Position numbers and translations under genes: made by a program. The notes beneath the pieces were generated by a model, which was not told the origin of the DNA, searched no databases, and saw only the letters and a list, made by a program, of their open reading frames with translations. A DNA stretch of 64,000 nt from Algoriphagus vanfongensis DSM 17529. GTDB taxonomy: Bacteria > Bacteroidota > Bacteroidia > Cytophagales > Cyclobacteriaceae. The DNA lies in contig NZ_AUBX01000009.1 of NCBI RefSeq assembly GCF_000429465.1, forward strand, positions 372,001 to 436,000, given 5' to 3'. Positions 60,444 through 64,000 of the stretch are shown here, one piece after another. Numbering within the stretch: the first letter of the stretch is position 1; each line of letters begins with the position of its first letter.

Positions 60444-61079
60444 TTATAAGTCCGGTTGCGGAGTAGTTCTCAAATAAGGTTTGACCACAGTATGGCCTTT
60501 CGGAAATTTGGAAGGGATATCCGCATCTTTGATCGCCGGGGCGATGACTACATCTTCTCCATGCTTCCAGTTAGCAGGTGTAGCTACAGAGTAATTGGCT
60601 GTCAACTGGAGGGAGTCGATCACTCTTAATAGCTCATCAAAGTTTCTTCCAGTACTTGCTGGATAGGTAATAATCAGTTTGATTTTCTTGTCATTTCCAA
60701 TCACGAAAACTGAGCGAACGGTAAAGTTTTCGTTTGAATTGGGGTGAATCATATCATACAAACCGGCTACTTTTCTGTCTTCATCCGCTATGATAGGAAA
60801 GTTCACTTCTGTTCCCTGAGTTTCATTGATGTCACCAATCCAACCTTTGTGGCTTTCCAGTCCATCTACAGAGAGTGCCATTACTTTGGTGTTTCTCTTT
60901 GCAAATTCCTTTTGGAGCTTGGCTACAGTGCCTAGTTCTGTGGTACATACTGGAGTATAGTCTGCTGGATGAGAGAAAAGTACTCCCCATCCATCACCTA
61001 AATACTCATAAAAATCGATTTGTCCTGCTGTGGTTTCTGCCTGAAAATTTGGCGCAAGATCACCTAATCTTAATGTCAT
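60444..61079 (-). CDS. 1-Cys peroxiredoxin (Prx6 type)
   Basis: 211 residues, the Prx6 length. The active site is HPADYTPVCTTELG with peroxidatic Cys45, the Arg in FTVRSVFVIG and the VIAPAIKD C-terminal arm. No resolving Cys is apparent, consistent with 1-Cys enzymes. It reduces hydrogen peroxide and lipid hydroperoxides in the cytosol. It is monocistronic and convergent with eda; its upstream region carries no obvious OxyR site that I can identify by eye. Confidence 0.93.
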   Translation of the reverse strand: MTLRLGDLAPNFQAETTAGQIDFYEYLGDGWGVLFSHPADYTPVCTTELGTVAKLQKEFAKRNTKVMALSVDGLESHKGWIGDINETQGTEVNFPIIADEDRKVAGLYDMIHPNSNENFTVRSVFVIGNDKKIKLIITYPASTGRNFDELLRVIDSLQLTANYSVATPANWKHGEDVVIAPAIKDADIPSKFPKGHTVVKPYLRTTPQPDL

Positions 61080-61291
61080 GGTTAGTTTTATTTAAAGTCT
61101 ATAGGGATAATAGGATAAAGTTAAAAATTGTTCCAATTTGTTTGATTTTATTTTCACAAAAACTTTGTAACCCTGTCGATCCATTTCAATCCTAACTATT
61201 GAAATGCCAGAATATTTTATCAAATTCCGAATTTTCCTATGATTCGAATTTTAGGACTGCGACCTTTCATGACAAACCATCCGACTATTCA

Positions 61292-61903
61292 GTGAATTCA
61301 GAAAAGAGAGCCATTATCATTTTTCAGAAAAATCCAGAATTGGGCAAAGTCAAAACTAGGCTAGCTCAGATGATTGGAGATGAAGAGGCATTGAAAATCT
61401 ATGAATATCTGGTCGATCGGACATTCGACGCTGTGGAAGATCTAAATGCAGATAAGCTTCTGTTTTTTTCACGCTTCATTCCTGATAGAAGTTCCAGTTC
61501 TTCCCACTTCTATTATCTACAAAAAGAAGGTAATCTGGGAGATAAAATGCGGGATGCCTTTGGGACTGCTTTTGACTTAGGATATTCTAAAGTGCTGATT
61601 ATTGGAACTGATTGCCCGGAGATATCTACCGAACTTTTGGAGTCTGCTTTTGATAGTTTGGAACAGGCCCAAGTCACAATCGGGCCAGCAGCGGATGGAG
61701 GCTATTACCTATTGGGAATGCGCAACTATTATCCTGAGCTATTTGCAGGAGTCAACTGGAGTACGGATTCAGTTTTGAAAGAAACCATTTCAAAGATCGA
61801 TGAGCTTGAGTCTAGTTATTTGCTGCTCGAAACACTATCTGATATTGATACAGAAGCAGATTGGAATGCCTATCTTCAAAGAAATGGAATTGTATATAAA
61901 TAA
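61292..61903 (+). CDS. TIGR04282-type (GT-A) glycosyltransferase
   Basis: 204 residues from the GTG at 61292 (MNSEKRAIIIFQKNP), the usual start for the family. A TTG at 61199 would add 31 residues. Motifs: FQKNPELGKVKTRLA, VLIIGTDCPEIS and DGGYYLLGM (metal and sugar-nucleotide sites). The family, known as arsenosugar biosynthesis glycosyltransferases, includes uncharacterised DUF2064 members; without other arsenic genes nearby, the arsenic link is not supported. It is next to the DUF6134 gene with 41 nt between them. Confidence 0.83.
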   Translation: MNSEKRAIIIFQKNPELGKVKTRLAQMIGDEEALKIYEYLVDRTFDAVEDLNADKLLFFSRFIPDRSSSSSHFYYLQKEGNLGDKMRDAFGTAFDLGYSKVLIIGTDCPEISTELLESAFDSLEQAQVTIGPAADGGYYLLGMRNYYPELFAGVNWSTDSVLKETISKIDELESSYLLLETLSDIDTEADWNAYLQRNGIVYK

Positions 61904-61944
61904 TTGGTTTTGAAAATATTATAAACTTTACTTTGAATTAAAAA

Positions 61945-62559
61945 TTGAAAAATTTCAGATTTATAGTCTTGGCATGCAGTCTGGGAATCTTCCTAGTTTT
62001 TTCATTTGAATCTTTTGGTCAAAAAATAGATTCGGCTGCTTTTCAAATCAAGGTTTTGGGGATTAGTATCGGGAACATGGAAGCCAAAAGAACCAGAAAG
62101 GATTCTATTGAAACCTATGATTTGCAAAGCCAAGTGAGTTTTTGGTTTTTTGGAAAAATCTACCTCAACCATCAAGTCGACTGTATTTTTCGAAATGGAA
62201 AATTTATGGAGTCTACCGTGGACTCGCAGACTAATAAAGGTGATTTTTTATCTAAGATATTCTGGAAGAAAGATCATTACCAAGTTCAGTCAGAAACTTA
62301 TAAATACGAAAATTCAACTCCCATTTCCGAAGAGGTATTTAGCTGTATCAGCAAACTATTTTTTACCAAACCCAAAGACGGGGATATTATTTTGTCAGAA
62401 ACTTACGGACTGACCAGCCCTATCATCGAAGTCGAACCCAATGTTTTTCAAATGACCATCAATGGAAACAAAAATCAATTCTATTACGAGAACGGAGTGC
62501 TGGACAAGGTCATGATCGAGAATCCGATCAAAAACTTTGTCATGCACCGAATCTATTAA
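61945..62559 (+). CDS. DUF6134 secreted protein
   Basis: 204 residues, TTG start at 61945 (no ATG gives the signal peptide). Signal peptide (FESFG-Q). The mature protein has the DUF6134 pattern: FQIKVLGISIGNMEAKRTRKD, LQSQVSFWFFGKIYLNHQVDC, a strand-rich barrel-like body and C-terminal NFVMHRIY. Function unknown; probably a periplasmic lipid- or ligand-binding beta protein. It is on the same strand as the preceding glycosyltransferase and may be cotranscribed. It converges on the GAPDH gene with a 21-nt gap. Confidence 0.75.
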   Translation: MKNFRFIVLACSLGIFLVFSFESFGQKIDSAAFQIKVLGISIGNMEAKRTRKDSIETYDLQSQVSFWFFGKIYLNHQVDCIFRNGKFMESTVDSQTNKGDFLSKIFWKKDHYQVQSETYKYENSTPISEEVFSCISKLFFTKPKDGDIILSETYGLTSPIIEVEPNVFQMTINGNKNQFYYENGVLDKVMIENPIKNFVMHRIY

Positions 62560-62580
62560 TTGAATCCGATTTTTAACTAA

Positions 62581-63594
62581 TCAAGAAAGATGACTGGCTA
62601 GTAAACCAGCTAGCTGAACCAAACGATTGGCATATCCGGCTTCATTGTCATACCAACCGACTACTTTGACCAGACTACCCTTGGAAGATGTGAGAGAAGC
62701 ATCTATGATACAAGAATATGGATTGCCTATGATGTCCATAGATACAATTGGATCCTGCTCTACTTGGATGATTCCTTGGAGTTCATTTTGAGAAGCTTTG
62801 AAATATGCCTGATTGATTTGCTCTGGAGAGGCATCAGTCTTCAATTCTACGATGAGGTCAGTCAAGGACCCATCCGGGACCGGTACACGCATGGCCGATG
62901 CTTCTATTTTTCCCTCTATCTCAGGCATGACGCGGTCTAGAGCTTTCCCTGCATTAGTGGTCGTAGGGATGATAGAGTAGGCCGCAGCTCGGGCTCTTCT
63001 CAGATCACGATGTGGAGCATCATGAAGGTTTTGATCGTTGGTATAGGAGTGTACTGTCGATGCATAGCCCTTGACGATACCAAATTCCTTTTCCAGTACT
63101 TGGATCATAGGCGCTAGGCAATTGGTCGTGCAAGAGGCATTGGAAATGATTTTTTCTTCACCAGACAAGATGCTTTCATTTACACCCAACACCACCATTT
63201 TGATAGAGGGATCTTGCGAAGGAGCCGAAATGATAACCTTTTTGGCTCCAGCCTGAATGTGTTTTTCAGCAGCAGTTCTGTCAGTGAATCTACCGGTGCT
63301 TTCGATGACCAAATCAATCTTCAATTCGTCCCAAGGAAGCTTCTCGGGAGCAGACTGGCTAAGTAAGCGGATGGAATGATCGCCTACATTCAAAACAGAG
63401 TTTTGGACAGTGATGGGCAAATTCAGTTTTCCATGAATGGAATCGTACTTCAGCAAGTGTGCGATTGCCTCGTCATCGGCCAGATCGTTGATGGCTACCA
63501 ATTCAAATTCGGGATGGTCCAAAATCAGCTTGGCAGTATATCTACCAATTCTTCCAAAACCATTAATTGCTATTCGGGTTACTCTTTTATTCAT
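62581..63594 (-). CDS. gap: type I glyceraldehyde-3-phosphate dehydrogenase
   Basis: 337 residues, normal for GapA. NAD site INGFGRIGR (10-18), catalytic Cys155 in SNASCTTNC, and His in ASTVHSYTNDQ. The C-terminal WYDNEAGYANRL block is complete. It oxidises glyceraldehyde-3-phosphate to 1,3-bisphosphoglycerate in glycolysis or the reverse in gluconeogenesis. It is monocistronic with a -7-like element just upstream; no pgk is adjacent. Confidence 0.96.
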   Translation of the reverse strand: MNKRVTRIAINGFGRIGRYTAKLILDHPEFELVAINDLADDEAIAHLLKYDSIHGKLNLPITVQNSVLNVGDHSIRLLSQSAPEKLPWDELKIDLVIESTGRFTDRTAAEKHIQAGAKKVIISAPSQDPSIKMVVLGVNESILSGEEKIISNASCTTNCLAPMIQVLEKEFGIVKGYASTVHSYTNDQNLHDAPHRDLRRARAAAYSIIPTTTNAGKALDRVMPEIEGKIEASAMRVPVPDGSLTDLIVELKTDASPEQINQAYFKASQNELQGIIQVEQDPIVSMDIIGNPYSCIIDASLTSSKGSLVKVVGWYDNEAGYANRLVQLAGLLASHLS

Positions 63595-63614
63595 GACCTG
63601 TTTCTAATGCCCTG

Positions 63615-63622
63615 CAAAATTA
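63615..63622 (-). promoter_or_regulatory. candidate -7 promoter element for gap
   Basis: Minus-strand TAATTTTG matches TAnnTTTG, 20 nt upstream of the gap ATG. No -33 TTTG is seen at the best spacing. Confidence 0.5.
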
Positions 63623-63711
63623 GAAAAAAGGATTTCAAAGCAGTAAAAAGAAAATTTAATTGCTTGTGATCAGCTTTTTAGGAGTGAAACCAAAGAAATT
63701 TTTGTGTCCCT

Positions 63712-63743
63712 TTTGTTATTGTAAAATGAAGCCTCTATATTTG
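63712..63743 (+). promoter_or_regulatory. Bacteroidota promoter for the tRNA-Glu genes
   Basis: TTTG at 63712-63715 and TATATTTG at 63736-63743, 20 nt apart, fit the -33/-7 Bacteroidota consensus. The element lies 40 nt upstream of the first tRNA. Confidence 0.75.
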
Positions 63744-63783
63744 CACAACCTTACGGAAAAGCACGTTTTCTGAGGCAAATAAT

Positions 63784-63858
63784 GGTCCGTTCGTCTAGGG
63801 GTTAGGACGCATCCCTTTCACGGATGAAACACGGGTTCGATTCCCGTACGGACTACCA
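63784..63858 (+). tRNA. tRNA-Glu (anticodon TTC)
   Basis: The cloverleaf is readable: acceptor GGTCCGT pairing with ACGGACT, D-arm with GGGGTTAGGAC, anticodon loop CTTTCAC with TTC, and T-arm ACGGGTTCGATTCCCGT. A 3' CCA is encoded (63856-63858). A bacterial promoter precedes it. It is the first of two tandem copies. Confidence 0.95.
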
Positions 63859-63943
63859 TTATTGTTGATTTTCAATCAGTTAGAGATCTGATCTTAATTA
63901 TTGAAAATTCAAAAAACATTCTGATAAATACAGAATACCCCAC

Positions 63944-64000
63944 GGTCCGTTCGTCTAGGGGTTAGGACGCATCCCTTTCACGGATGAAACACGGGTTCGA
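63944..64000 (+). tRNA. tRNA-Glu (anticodon TTC), cut by the window end
   Basis: Identical to the first tRNA-Glu over all 57 visible bases, and ends in the T-arm at the window edge. The 85-nt spacer contains an imperfect inverted repeat (TTGATTTTCAAT facing ATTGAAAATTCAA), possibly a processing signal. It is probably cotranscribed with copy 1. Confidence 0.9.

Noticed and set aside
61199..61291. N-terminal extension of the TIGR04282-type glycosyltransferase from a TTG start
   Set aside because: The extra 31 residues are polar and uncharacteristic; the family normally begins just before the nucleotide-binding strand at the GTG at 61292.

Overview
The window looks like a chromosomal segment of a Bacteroidota bacterium, most likely Cytophagales/Cyclobacteriaceae (Algoriphagus-like). 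This is judged from gene content and style, not from a database search. Pointers are Bacteroidota-type promoter elements (TAnnTTTG), many short-signal lipoproteins, a fused SerB-SerA serine enzyme, a YaiO-type outer-membrane barrel, and families I know mainly from Bacteroidota (DUF6909, DUF4920, DUF6134). Shine-Dalgarno sites are mostly weak or absent, so several starts were chosen by family length, signal peptides or promoter position.

Layout. 1-3.3 kb: small hypothetical genes, a sialidase-like lipoprotein and intergenic repeats. 3.3-3.6 kb: a 12 x 21-bp tandem repeat that reads like a decayed coiled coil. 3.6-6.7 kb: a visibly AT-rich minus-strand cassette (KAP P-loop NTPase, SRA-like/HNH endonuclease, zinc-knuckle GIY-YIG protein), the best candidate for an uncharacterised defence system. 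6.8-10.3 kb: smc. 10.4-11.3 kb: a DUF559 endonuclease gene embedded among GGGGGATT-ended palindromic repeats, possibly a small mobile unit. 11.4-18.1 kb: membrane protein, GT39-type glycosyltransferase, WYL regulator, subtilisin-like lipoprotein, a DUF3784 protein and many dispersed repeats. 18.2-26 kb: exported peptidases (GCPII-like, NlpC/P60) and three tandem exported amidohydrolases, two without the HxH metal motif. 26.2-32 kb: a tightly coupled five-gene operon (response regulator, HEAT-repeat membrane protein, GT2 synthase, TPR-barrel exporter, membrane-anchored protein), read as an exopolysaccharide synthesis/export machine, followed by a convergent LTA-synthase-like enzyme.

34-38.4 kb: DUF3253, MsrA, DUF6909 (with a nucleoside-phosphorylase-like motif), three tandem cysteine-rich lipoproteins and an NTF2-like protein. 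38.6-43 kb: AbgB-like amidohydrolase, gamma-glutamyltransferase and a carboxypeptidase-regulatory-domain protein in one direction. 43.3-48.9 kb: DEAD-box helicase, N-acetylmuramidase, DinB-like protein, SerB-SerA fusion, DUF4920 lipoprotein. 48.9-57.9 kb: outer-membrane barrel, small membrane proteins, BCCT transporter, then a TetR - ABC - HlyD - TolC operon whose ABC ATPase has lost most catalytic motifs. 58-64 kb: lipoprotein, KdgK-Eda pair, 1-Cys peroxiredoxin, TIGR04282-type glycosyltransferase, DUF6134, GAPDH and two tandem tRNA-Glu genes, the second cut by the window end.

The window mixes core metabolism (serine, KDPG and glycolysis steps), a large envelope/secretome component, and repeat-rich intergenic DNA. 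No CRISPR array, complete insertion sequence, rRNA or prophage was seen.
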